Positions 25,824-34,780 of a stretch of DNA of 64,000 bases are shown here, piece after piece. Position numbers and translations under genes: made by a program. The notes under the pieces are model-generated. The model had not been told where the DNA came from and did no database searches. It saw only the letters and a list, made by a program, of their open reading frames with translations. Position 1 is the first letter of the stretch, and each line of letters starts with the position of its first letter. Source of the stretch: Mannheimia indoligenes (GTDB lineage: Bacteria > Pseudomonadota > Gammaproteobacteria > Enterobacterales > Pasteurellaceae); contig NZ_JBAJJM010000008.1 of the NCBI RefSeq assembly GCF_036880405.1, forward strand, positions 82,866-146,865, given 5' to 3'.

Positions 25824-28800
25824 ATGCAGATCTCAAGACGTAAGTTCTTTAAGGTCTGTGCAGGTGGTATGGCGGGTACTTCTGCTGCAATGTTGGGCTT
25901 TGCCCCAACGGCAGCATTAGCCGCCCCTCGCGAGTATAAGCTCTTAAGAGCGAAAGAAACTCGCCAAACCTGTACTTACTGTGCTGTAGGCTGTGGAATG
26001 ATTATGTACAGCTTAGGCGGCGAAGCAATGAATAGCAAAGGGAAGCTTATTCATATTGAAGGCGACTCTGACCATCCAGTAAGCCGTGGGGCATTATGTC
26101 CGAAAGGTGCCGGAGCATTAGACTATGTAAATAGTGATCGCCGTGTACATTATCCGGAGGTGCGTGAGCCGGGTTCAAGTGAATGGAAACGCATTTCTTG
26201 GCACGAAGCTGTGGAACGTATTTCTCGCCATATTAAAGATGACCGTGATGCAAACTTCATTGAAAAAAATGCAGAAGGTACACCAGTTAATCACTGGCTA
26301 ACCGCTGGTTTCTTGGCAGGTTCTGCGTGTAGTAACGAAACAGGTATCATCACGCAAAAATGGATTCGTTCTCTCGGTATGGTATTTACCGACAACCAAG
26401 CGAGTATCTGACACGGACCAACGGTAGCAAGTCTTGCTCCATCATTTGGTCGCGGTGCGATGACCAACCACTGGGTTGATATTAAGAACGCTGATCTCGT
26501 TATCGTAATGGGCGGTAATGCCGCTGAAGCTCACCCTGTCGGTTTCCGCTGGGCAATTGAAGCGAAAAAACAAAACGGTGCTAAGTTAATGGTGGTAGAT
26601 CCACGCTTTAACCGTAGTGCTGCAGTTTCTGACATCTATATGCCAATCCGTCCGGGTACGGATATTGCATTCTTATTAGGTGCGGTAAACTATTTGCTGA
26701 AAAACGATAAAATTCAGCACGAATATGTTAAACACTATACCAATGCGACTTTCTTAGTACACGAAGGCTTTAAATTTGAAGACGGTTTATTCACCGGCTA
26801 CGATGAAGCAACCCGTACTTATAAAGATAGATCGACTTGGGCATATCAAATGGATGAAGAAGGCAATCCGAAACGGGATATGACTCTTCAAGATCCTCGC
26901 TGTGTACTAAATATGTTACGTGAACACGTTTCTCGCTATACGCCTGAAATGGTTGAACGTATTACAGGTACTCCACAAAAAGACTTCTTGATTTTCTGTG
27001 AAGAGATTGCAAAAACCTCTGCACCGGATAAAGCTGCGACTTTCCTTTATGCGTTAGGTTGGACTCAACACACCGTTGGTGCACAAAACATTCGCTCAAT
27101 GGCAATTATCCAGTTACTGTGCGGTAACATCGGTGTTGCAGGCGGTGGTGTAAATGCGTTACGTGGACACTCAAATGTACAAGGTATTACCGACTTAGGT
27201 TTATTCCCTGCACGTCTTCCAGCGTACTTACCATTACCAAGCGAAACAGATGTTTCATTAGAAGCATTCTTAACGCGTATTACGCCAAAAACAATGGGTG
27301 CAGGTCAAACCAACTATTGGGCAAATACACCGAAGTTCTTCATCAGTATGATGAAATCGTTCTATGGCGATAAAGCAACTGCGGAAAACGAGTTTGGTTT
27401 CCACTATCTGCCGAAACTACAAAAAGGTGGTATCGACCACTTCCGTTTCATTGAACAGATGTATGAAGGTAAAATCAACGGTTACTTCTGTCAAGGTATG
27501 AACCCGATTGCCTCTTACCCGAACTCACAGAAAATTATCAAAGCATTAAGCAACTTGAAATATTTAGTTATTTTTGACCCGCTTGTAACCGATACTTCTG
27601 AGTTCTGGAAAAATCACGGCGAGTTCAATAATGTAAATTCTGCGGAAATCCAAACGGAAGTGTTCCGTTTACCAACAACTTGTTTCGCAGAAGAAGATGG
27701 TTCTATTGCAAACTCAGGTCGTTGGTTACAATGGCACTGGAAAGCGGCTGATGCTCCACACGAAGCAAAACCGGATATTGATATCTTATCTGAAATTCGT
27801 GCTGAATTAATCCATCTTTACCATAAAGAAGGTGGTAAAGCACCGGTCGAGCCATTAGAAGCAATGACTTGGAATTACGCAAATCCGCTTGAGCCAAAAG
27901 CAGAAGAAATTGCGAAAGAAAATAACGGTTATGCGTTAGAAGATGTGAAAGATGCAGATGGCAATATTCTTGTCAAGAAAGGCGAATTACTTTCAAGTTT
28001 CGGTCAAATGCGTGATGATGGTACAACCTCTGGTGCGTGCTGGATCTATACAGGTCAATGGACACAAAAAGGTAACCAAATGGCTAACCGTGATAACTCA
28101 GACCCATCAGGCTTGGGTAACACCTTAGGTTGGGCATTTGCGTGGCCGGCAAACCGCCGTATTCTATATAACCGTGCATCAGCGGATTTAAGTGGTAAGC
28201 CTTGGAATCCAAAACGCCAATTAGTGAAATGGAACGGTAAAAACTGGAACTACATTGATGTGGCTGACTTCGGTACAGCACCACCAAATGCACCAACAAT
28301 GCCATTTATTATGCAACCAGAAGGTGTATCAGGCTTGTTTGTGCGTGAACGTATGATTGATGGTGCATTCCCGGAACACTACGAGCCGTTAGAAACACCA
28401 ATCGGTACTAACCCGTTACATCCTAATGTAATTTACAGCCCGGTTGCTCGTATTTTACCAACGGATAAAGCGGATTTAGGTACAAGTGATGAGTTCCCAT
28501 ATGTAGGTACAACTTACCGCTTAACCGAGCACTTCCACTATTGGACGAAGAACTCAATGATCAACGTTATCGCTCAACCGGAGCAATTTGTTGAAATCGG
28601 CGAGAAATTAGCTGAAGAGAGAGGCATTAAAAACGGTGATAAAGTGCGTGTTTGGTCTAAACGTGGTGAAATTAAAGCTGTTGCAGTAGTAACGAAACGT
28701 ATTCGCTCATTAGTGTCTGACGGTAAGCCAATCCACACTATCGGCATTCCGATTCACTGGGGATTTGCAGCAACTACCGGTGCGAAAAAAGGTTATTTTG

Positions 28801-28892
28801 CAAATAACTTAACCGTACGTTCAGGCGACCCGAGCTCTAATACGCCAGAGTCTAAATGTATGTTGTTAAACATTGAGAGAATTGGAGGCTAA
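25824..28892 (+). CDS. fdnG: Formate dehydrogenase-N alpha subunit, selenoprotein
   Basis: Catalytic subunit of the periplasm-facing formate:quinone oxidoreductase; oxidises formate at a Mo-bis-MGD centre with a selenocysteine ligand. Twin-arginine signal at the N-terminus (ISRRKFFKVCAGG), the [4Fe-4S] ligands in CTYCAVGCGM and GALCPKGAG, then an in-frame TGA at 26409-26411 in NQASI-U-HGPTVASLAP, residue 196 counted from ATG 24 bases... i.e. from ATG 25824, exactly the E. coli FdnG position. Reading continues without a break to 28892 (1022 residues). GTG 25818 is a possible start, but ggag 25815-25818 is spaced correctly for ATG 25824. The H. influenzae orthologue is called fdxG. Confidence 0.96.
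26409..26440 (+). promoter_or_regulatory. Selenocysteine UGA codon and SECIS hairpin
   Basis: TGA 26409-26411 is followed by a hairpin: gg 26423-26424, bulged t 26425, agca 26426-26429, loop agtct 26430-26434, tgct 26435-26438, cc 26439-26440. The bulged U is at position 17 counting from the U of UGA, and the loop keeps the GUCU part of the bacterial SECIS that SelB recognises. Confidence 0.88.
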
Positions 28893-28894
28893 AA

Positions 28895-29806
28895 ATGGGT
28901 GTAGTTCAATCTCAAAACATTATTAAGATCTCCGCAACCTCTGATTTAACACCTGCACCGCAGGCTCGTTCGCACCAAGTAGAAGTGGCAAAATTAATTG
29001 ATGTAACTACTTGTATCGGCTGTAAGGCTTGTCAGGTAGGTTGTTCAGAGTGGAATGATATCCGCTCTGATGTCAATGCTGCTTGTGTTGGTGTTTACGA
29101 TAACCCTGCTGATCTGAATGCAAAAGCGTGGACGGTAATGCGATTCAACGAAGTTGAAGAAAATGACCGCTTAGAATGGTTAATCCGTAAAGACGGCTGT
29201 ATGCACTGTACCGAACCGGGCTGCTTAAAAGCCTGCCCGGCTCCAGGTGCAATTATTCAATACGCCAACGGTATTGTGGATTTTCAATCTGATAAATGTA
29301 TCGGTTGTGGTTACTGTATCGCAGGTTGTCCATTCAACATTCCACGTATGAACCCGGAAGATAATCGCGTTTACAAATGTACATTATGCGTGGATCGTGT
29401 AACGGTAGGTCAAGAGCCGGCTTGTGTGAAAACTTGCCCAACAGGTGCAATTCGCTTCGGTAGCAAAGAACAAATGAAGTTCTATGCGGAACAACGTATT
29501 GCGGACCTCAAAGCTCGTGGTTATGAAAATGCAGGTCTTTATGACCCTGAAGGTGTGGGTGGCACACACGTTATGTATGTATTACATCACGCAGATAAAC
29601 CGGAACTTTATTCAGGTTTACCAAAAGATCCGAAAATTGACACCACAGTTACGCTATGGAAAGACATCTTAAAACCGGTTGCAGCCGTTGCATTAGGTGG
29701 CTTAGCATTAGCTGAAGTAGCACACTATGTAACCGTTGGTCCAAACGTTGAGGAAGATGTTGAAGATCACCACCACGATATTAGAGAAGGAGATAGACAT
29801 GAGTAA
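28895..29806 (+). CDS. fdnH: Formate dehydrogenase-N beta (iron-sulfur) subunit
   Basis: Carries electrons from FdnG to the membrane cytochrome through four [4Fe-4S] clusters. 303 residues with four ferredoxin-like Cys groups: CIGCKACQVGC, CMHCTEPGCLKACP, CIGCGYCIAGCPFNIPR and CTLCVDRVTVGQEPACVKTCP. One C-terminal membrane anchor (about residues 258-280, PVAAVALGGLALAEVAHYV). It starts two bases after fdnG and overlaps fdnI by eight bases. The His/Glu-rich last 20 residues are encoded across the fdnI ribosome-binding site. Confidence 0.95.
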   Translation: MGVVQSQNIIKISATSDLTPAPQARSHQVEVAKLIDVTTCIGCKACQVGCSEWNDIRSDVNAACVGVYDNPADLNAKAWTVMRFNEVEENDRLEWLIRKDGCMHCTEPGCLKACPAPGAIIQYANGIVDFQSDKCIGCGYCIAGCPFNIPRMNPEDNRVYKCTLCVDRVTVGQEPACVKTCPTGAIRFGSKEQMKFYAEQRIADLKARGYENAGLYDPEGVGGTHVMYVLHHADKPELYSGLPKDPKIDTTVTLWKDILKPVAAVALGGLALAEVAHYVTVGPNVEEDVEDHHHDIREGDRHE

Positions 29807-30479
29807 GCCATTTATCGTTACGAATGATACCAAAATCGTTCGTCATAAGCCGTTAGCTCGTGTTAGCCACTGGTTTCTCGTTATTTCATTTTTTATGACG
29901 ATGTTTACCGGTGTAGCATTCTTCTTTCCTGATTTTGCTTGGCTAACAGAGATCTTAGGTACACCACAAATTGCTCGTGCGGTACACCCTTTCACAGGGA
30001 TCATTATGTTCATTGCATTTAGCATTGTTGCATTAATGTACTGGCATCATAATATTCCTGAGAAAAACGATATTCGCTGGGCAAAAGGTATTGTTGAGGT
30101 GTTAAAAGGTAATGAACACGCGGTTGCCGATAACGGCAAATATAATCTAGGTCAGAAATTACTCTTCTGGACATTGATTATTGCAATGTTTACCCTTTTA
30201 ATTACGGGAATTATTATGTGGAGACAATTCTTCTCAGCATATTTCTCAATTCCTGTAATTAGAATTGCGATTTTACTTCACTCTACAATGGCATTTATGT
30301 TATTTACCGGTATCTTAGTGCATATCTATATGGCATTCTGGGTAAAAGGCTCAATCAGAGGTATGGTTGAAGGCTGGGTAACGGTTCGCTGGGCGAAAAA
30401 GCACCACCCAAGATGGTATCGTGAAGAAGTGTTACCTGAAATCGAAAAACACGTTAAAAAAGATAACACTATCCAATAA
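29799..30479 (+). CDS. fdnI: Formate dehydrogenase-N gamma subunit (cytochrome b556)
   Basis: Diheme membrane subunit that reduces menaquinone with electrons from FdnH. 226 residues, four membrane segments, with heme-ligand candidate His residues in KPLARVSHWFLV, VHPFTGIIMF, LLHSTMAFML and GILVHIYMAFWVKGSIRGM. Start is the ATG giving MSKPFIVTN, with agaagga upstream; an open frame extends further upstream inside fdnH but has no ribosome-binding site. Overlaps fdnH by eight bases. Confidence 0.94.
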   Translation: MSKPFIVTNDTKIVRHKPLARVSHWFLVISFFMTMFTGVAFFFPDFAWLTEILGTPQIARAVHPFTGIIMFIAFSIVALMYWHHNIPEKNDIRWAKGIVEVLKGNEHAVADNGKYNLGQKLLFWTLIIAMFTLLITGIIMWRQFFSAYFSIPVIRIAILLHSTMAFMLFTGILVHIYMAFWVKGSIRGMVEGWVTVRWAKKHHPRWYREEVLPEIEKHVKKDNTIQ

Positions 30480-30485
30480 TCACAC

Positions 30486-30509
30486 AAAGTGCGGAGAATT
30501 CCGCACTTT
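30486..30509 (+). terminator. Terminator after fdnI, built on a Haemophilus-like uptake core
   Basis: Arms aaagtgcgg (30486-30494) and ccgcacttt (30501-30509) followed by tattttat. The arms are aagtgcgg, one base short of the H. influenzae-type uptake signal. It lies between fdnI and fdhE, so fdhE may get reduced read-through. Confidence 0.75.
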
Positions 30510-30544
30510 TATTTTATGACTATGTTATATAACTTAGGAAAGTT

Positions 30545-31462
30545 ATGAGTATCAAAATTTTACAGCAAGATGAAATTCAACAAGTTGCAAGTTCATTCCA
30601 ACAACCTGAATTACTTTTTGCTAACCCTAAAAATCTCTACTCTCGCCGTGCAAAGCGTTTACGCGAGTTAGCCAAAGAAAATCCGTTTGGCGATTATATG
30701 GAATTCTCCGCCAACTTAGTGGATATTCAGCTGGAATTATTAACTAGCAGACCAATTGCAAATTATTCGGAAAAAATAACCACTTGTGTAGAATTAACAC
30801 AAGGCGATAAACCATTAAACAGCAAAAATTTCCAACGTAGTGATGAGTGGCGAGAGCTATTATTCGCTATTATTGATAAATTCAAACCTTATGCTAATGA
30901 CACCATACTCCCAACACTAGAATGGTTGGAAAAAGCCTCTGCTTCTGAGTTAGAGACCTTAGCAGATAATCTTTTAAATGAGCATTATGAACTTGTAGCA
31001 GCAGACAAGGCAGTATTTATTTGGGCTGCCCTTTCTCTGTATTGGGTACAATTAGCACAGCAGTTACCTCGTAATACGCGTGCTGAAGTGGGACATAAAC
31101 ATTTTTGCCCTGTTTGTAACTCCGCCCCTGTTACCAGCGTGATTCATTTTGGCGAAGCACAAGGTTTACGCTATTTACACTGCTCTTTATGTGAAAGTGA
31201 ATGGCACGTAGTACGTTCAAAATGCACTAACTGCGATGAAACAGGAAAGTTAGATTATTGGAGTTTAGACTCTGCTGAAGCAGCCGTAAAAGCAGAAAGC
31301 TGTGGAGATTGCCACTCTTACTTAAAAGTGCTTTATCAAGATAAAGATTTTAATGTTGAGCCTGTAGCGGACGATTTAGCCAGCCTGTTTTTAGATTCTG
31401 AAATGGAACAAAAAGGCTTATCGAGAAGCGGTGTAAATCCATTCTTATTTCAAGGCGAGTAA
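30545..31462 (+). CDS. fdhE: Formate dehydrogenase accessory protein FdhE
   Basis: Cytoplasmic rubredoxin-like assembly factor for respiratory formate dehydrogenases. 305 residues with an alpha-helical N-terminal half and a C-terminal zinc/iron region with four CxxC pairs: CPVCNSAP, LHCSLCESEWH, CTNCDETG and CGDCHSYL. Good ribosome-binding site (aggaaag). Downstream of fdnGHI as in H. influenzae and E. coli. selA/selB/selC, also needed for the selenoprotein, are not in this window. Confidence 0.93.
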   Translation: MSIKILQQDEIQQVASSFQQPELLFANPKNLYSRRAKRLRELAKENPFGDYMEFSANLVDIQLELLTSRPIANYSEKITTCVELTQGDKPLNSKNFQRSDEWRELLFAIIDKFKPYANDTILPTLEWLEKASASELETLADNLLNEHYELVAADKAVFIWAALSLYWVQLAQQLPRNTRAEVGHKHFCPVCNSAPVTSVIHFGEAQGLRYLHCSLCESEWHVVRSKCTNCDETGKLDYWSLDSAEAAVKAESCGDCHSYLKVLYQDKDFNVEPVADDLASLFLDSEMEQKGLSRSGVNPFLFQGE

Positions 31463-31466
31463 CTAA

Positions 31467-31490
31467 AAAACGGAGCATAAGCTCCGTTTT
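31467..31490. terminator. Bidirectional terminator after fdhE
   Basis: Stem aaaacggagc/gctccgtttt (31467-31476, 31481-31490) with loop ataa. Its right arm touches the stop codon of the convergent small gene. Confidence 0.85.
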
Positions 31491-31819
31491 TATCTTGGTC
31501 GGGAAATTCTCTTACTTTCGCAGCGGTTTTCAATCACATCTCTATCTGACATAAACGCATATCGGCATTGAGATTTATAGTACTGTACTTCGGCTCTATC
31601 AAGAATTCGTTGAGCACCGACACGTAACTCCTCCATAGAAAAACTACTTACTTCCTCATCTTTTGGAGGTGCTTTTAGTACTCTACGTTCCGAAATTTTA
31701 AATGCCGGTTTATTGTCTTGTTGTTTAGAACTATTTACATTGGTTTTATGACTGATTTGAGCGTGAGCACTTCCAATCATAAACAAACATAAAGCTACTA
31801 AACTAAGAGATGCCTTCAT
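31490..31819 (-). CDS. Small exported protein of unknown function
   Basis: Not recognised. 109 residues with a clear Sec signal peptide (MKASLSLVALCLFMIGSAHA, cleavage after AHA). The mature part (about 89 residues) is basic and polar, with a helical segment FSMEELRVGAQRILDRAE and two cysteines (SQCRYAF and ENRCESKR) that could form a disulfide. No lipobox. Between the convergent fdhE and same-strand gorA, with its own spacing, so probably monocistronic. Distribution in Pasteurellaceae would need a search. Confidence 0.7.
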   Translation of the reverse strand: MKASLSLVALCLFMIGSAHAQISHKTNVNSSKQQDNKPAFKISERRVLKAPPKDEEVSSFSMEELRVGAQRILDRAEVQYYKSQCRYAFMSDRDVIENRCESKRISRPR

Positions 31820-31877
31820 ATGTTCCCTAAAAATTTATTAGAAAATATTTCCTATTCATCGTCATATTCTATTATAT

Positions 31878-33248
31878 TTATCGCATTGTTACAAATTCTT
31901 CTGAACCTGTTGGGTGAATAGCAACGGTATTGTCAAAATCCGCCTTTGTTGCCCCCATTTTGATTGCAACAGCAAATCCTTGAATCATCTCATCAACACC
32001 AAAACCAATGCCGTGTAACCCAACGATTTTTTCTTCTTTACCGACACACACCAATTTCATTCGGCAAGGCTGACGATGCTGAGTAATCGCCGTGTACATT
32101 GCGGTAAAAGAAGATTTATAGACTTTTACATTATCCTTGCCATATTGCTCAATGGCTTGTGGCTCAGTTAAACCAATTGCCCCAATAGGTGGGTGGCTAA
32201 ATACTACTGTTGGCACTAAGTTATAGTCTAAGTGCTCGTTTGGTTTGTTGTTGAATAAACGCTCTGATAATCGGCGACCCGCAGCAACCGCAACAGGAGT
32301 TAATTCAATACCACCTTCAATAATATCACCCACTGCGTAAATATTTGACACATTAGTATTTTGGAATTTATCAACTTTGATAAAACCACGTTCGTTTGTT
32401 TGAACGCCTGTTACGTCCAAATTAATCACATCGGTTGCAGGCTCACGACCAATTGCCCAAACTAAGGTTTCAATAGTAGTTTCACGGCCGTCTTCTAAAA
32501 TTAAAGTCAGTGTTCCATCTTGGTTTTTTGTTACTTTTTGTGGAATAGCTTGGGTATGTAGCTCAATACCATCTTGAGCTAATACTTCGAGCAAAGTTTC
32601 CACAATCAGCGGATCTTGCTGACGCAACGGTGCGTGCTGGCGAACAAACAAATGCGTTTTTACCCCTAAGCTATTAAATACGCCGGCTAACTCAACCGCA
32701 ATATAACCTGCTCCCACAATTGCCACCGATTTTGGCAACGCATCTAACGCAAATACACCATCTGAAGTAATGCCATACTCTGCCCCTTCTAAATCCGGAA
32801 TAGTTGGGCGACCGCCTGTTGCAATTAAAATATGATCAGCCGTTACTTCTTCTTTTGAACCATCTTCATAGCTTACTTCAACGGTTTTTTCATCTTTAAA
32901 GCGAGCAAAGCCATTTAACACATCAACATTATTTTTACTCAATACATTATTGTAGGAAGTGTGGATACGCTCAATATACGCTTGACGGCTTTCAACCAAT
33001 TTTGCATAGTCAAAATGATTAACCGAGACATCAAAACCATAATCAGGAGCATAACGATGAACTGCTTCTGCAATTTGAGCTCCATAAAACATCACTTTTT
33101 TCGGCACGCAGCCCACATTAACGCAAGTACCACCTAAATGCTTTGCTTCAATAATGGCACATTTCTGCCCATAACTTGCTGCTCGATTAATGGAGGCAAT
33201 ACCGCCACTACCACCACCAATTGCAATATAATCATAGTGTTTTGCCAT
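31878..33248 (-). CDS. gorA: Glutathione reductase
   Basis: NADPH-dependent flavoenzyme that regenerates reduced glutathione. 456 residues. FAD motif DYIAIGGGSGGIASINRAA, redox-active disulfide in GGTCVNVGCVPKKVMF, NADPH-binding Rossmann block VAIVGAGYIAVELAGVFNSL, FAD-binding YAVGDIIEGGIELTPVA, and the C-terminal His-Glu pair VAIHPTGSEEFVTMR completing the partner's active site. Length matches E. coli Gor (450). Monocistronic. Confidence 0.95.
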   Translation of the reverse strand: MAKHYDYIAIGGGSGGIASINRAASYGQKCAIIEAKHLGGTCVNVGCVPKKVMFYGAQIAEAVHRYAPDYGFDVSVNHFDYAKLVESRQAYIERIHTSYNNVLSKNNVDVLNGFARFKDEKTVEVSYEDGSKEEVTADHILIATGGRPTIPDLEGAEYGITSDGVFALDALPKSVAIVGAGYIAVELAGVFNSLGVKTHLFVRQHAPLRQQDPLIVETLLEVLAQDGIELHTQAIPQKVTKNQDGTLTLILEDGRETTIETLVWAIGREPATDVINLDVTGVQTNERGFIKVDKFQNTNVSNIYAVGDIIEGGIELTPVAVAAGRRLSERLFNNKPNEHLDYNLVPTVVFSHPPIGAIGLTEPQAIEQYGKDNVKVYKSSFTAMYTAITQHRQPCRMKLVCVGKEEKIVGLHGIGFGVDEMIQGFAVAIKMGATKADFDNTVAIHPTGSEEFVTMR

Positions 33249-33328
33249 AAGTCACTTCCCATCAGTTTAAATAATAAAAGCGATTTTATTATAATCACTT
33301 TTGTCAAAAATGTATGCTGTCATCAATA

Positions 33329-33853
33329 TTAATGTTTAACGTGTTGAGCATTTAAAATTTTATCAATATATGCCAACACTAAAGCAGAAATCACAAAAGT
33401 AACGTGAATAATCACTTGCCACATCATTTGCTTCTCATCAAGGTTGGAAGCATTAATAAATGTTTGCAGTAAGTGAATAGATGAAATGCTGATAATTGCC
33501 ATCGAAAGTTTTACTTTCAGTACCGTCGCATTAACGTGATCAAGCCATTCCGGCTGATCCGGATGTCCATCAACCCGCAATCTCGAAACAAAGGTTTCAT
33601 AACCACCCACAATAACCATCACTAAAAGATTGGCGATCATCACTACATCAATAAGGTTTAATACGGCTAACATTACCATATTAGAATCCATTTGGTTTAG
33701 ATCTACTACCAAATGATATAGTGATTTCATAAATTTATAAGCATAAATGCCCTGAACAACAATTAAACCTAAATAAATAGGTAACTGTAACCAACGGCTG
33801 GCAAAAATAATTTTGCTTAAAATATTCGCTCTTGTTTCTAACTCTGTATTCAT
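33329..33853 (-). CDS. YqhA/UPF0114 family membrane protein
   Basis: Membrane protein of 174 residues from the ATG giving MNTELETRANILSKIIFASR; an in-frame ATG 54 bases upstream overlaps the uptake signal and lacks family support. Four hydrophobic segments (about 20-40, 60-85, 110-130, 140-160) with the family blocks FASRWLQLPIYLGL, LIDVVMIANLLVMVIVGGYE and DGHPDQPEWLDHVN. No function is established for the family. Alone on the strand between gorA and the nitroreductase. Confidence 0.82.
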   Translation of the reverse strand: MNTELETRANILSKIIFASRWLQLPIYLGLIVVQGIYAYKFMKSLYHLVVDLNQMDSNMVMLAVLNLIDVVMIANLLVMVIVGGYETFVSRLRVDGHPDQPEWLDHVNATVLKVKLSMAIISISSIHLLQTFINASNLDEKQMMWQVIIHVTFVISALVLAYIDKILNAQHVKH

Positions 33854-33887
33854 ATTAATCCCACATAACCATAAAAACCATAAATAA

Positions 33888-33941
33888 AAGCGGTCGAATT
33901 CTAGCAATTTTTTGCAAAAAAATTAAGAGATTCAACCGCTT
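33888..33941. terminator. Uptake-signal hairpin after the nitroreductase
   Basis: Arms aagcggtcgaa (33888-33898) and ttcaaccgctt (33931-33941) around a T-tract and gcaaaaaaatt. It overlaps the upstream edge of the YqhA-family gene and ends the nitroreductase transcript on the minus strand. Confidence 0.55.
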
Positions 33942-33958
33942 GTTTTTAAAATTATTGA

Positions 33959-34597
33959 TTACTTTTTAAATCCTTTCCCATTATTCCAAGACACCGTGTA
34001 TTCTAAGCCTAAACGGCAACTTGGTAATGCAGGATTTGCTGCCCGACCAATAGCCAACAACATTACCGGCAAATAGCGGGAACTGTCAATTTCCAGTAAA
34101 TCAACTACTGCATTACGGTTAAATACGCCGATTGCGTGAGTATCGTAGCCCCTATCTTTGGCAATCAGCATCAGCTGCATAGCGGTTAAACTGCTATCAA
34201 TTAACACTTGATCTCGAATATCTGTTTCCGTTAATTGTTGATGAAGACCAAGTAAAAAATTAAATTTACGATCACGGAACTCTGGGTGCAAACAACCGGT
34301 TTCAACCGACTGATCCACAATATCACCTAATAATTTTTCATATTGCAAATCCGCCAAAATCACAACCACAGCGGAAGCCGTTTCACAAGGTGGACCATTA
34401 AAAGCAACATTGCCCGATAGCTCTTTTTTGATTGCTTCATCATCAACAACTACAAATCGCCAAGGCTGTAAATTCGCTTTTGAAGGGGCAAGTTGTGCTA
34501 AGGCTAACATCTCTTGTAGCTCTTCACGGCTAATTTTCACAGTAGGATTAAAGGCTTTAATGGTTTTGCGTTGCTCAATAACCGTTTTTAATTCCAT
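33959..34597 (-). CDS. Nitroreductase-family NAD(P)H:flavin oxidoreductase
   Basis: FMN-dependent oxidoreductase of the nitroreductase fold; physiological substrate unknown. 212 residues with the N-terminal FMN-phosphate region EQRKTIKAFN, LAPSKANLQPWRFVVVDD for FMN contact, DSSLTAMQLMLIAKDRGYDT in the dimer interface and the C-terminal GLEYTVSWNNGKGF, where GRA/AIGRA precedes. Ribosome-binding site agga upstream. Monocistronic. Confidence 0.85.
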   Translation of the reverse strand: MELKTVIEQRKTIKAFNPTVKISREELQEMLALAQLAPSKANLQPWRFVVVDDEAIKKELSGNVAFNGPPCETASAVVVILADLQYEKLLGDIVDQSVETGCLHPEFRDRKFNFLLGLHQQLTETDIRDQVLIDSSLTAMQLMLIAKDRGYDTHAIGVFNRNAVVDLLEIDSSRYLPVMLLAIGRAANPALPSCRLGLEYTVSWNNGKGFKK

Positions 34598-34708
34598 CTT
34601 ATTTCTCCTATATAAACTCTTTTTAGTCTATAACGTCGAAAACTTCAATGTAATAATTGAAAATAGGTATTCCGCTCGTTTCTTGAGATAAGTCAAAATT
34701 ATCAAATC

Positions 34709-34779
34709 AACAAGCGGTCAAATTTTACTAAAAATTTGCAAATCACTTGCAAAAATTTTCCAAAATTCAACCGCTTGTT
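34709..34779. terminator. Uptake-signal inverted pair after rep
   Basis: 18-nt arms (34709-34726 and 34762-34779, aacaagcggt ... accgcttgtt) with two mismatches and a 35-nt spacer rich in gcaaaaatttt; immediately past the rep stop on the minus strand. Confidence 0.6.
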
Positions 34780-34780
34780 G

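Noticed and set aside
26409..26411. In-frame stop codon in fdnG, suggesting a pseudogene or two genes.
   Set aside because: The position matches the known selenocysteine codon and is followed by a proper SECIS hairpin; the frame continues to full length.
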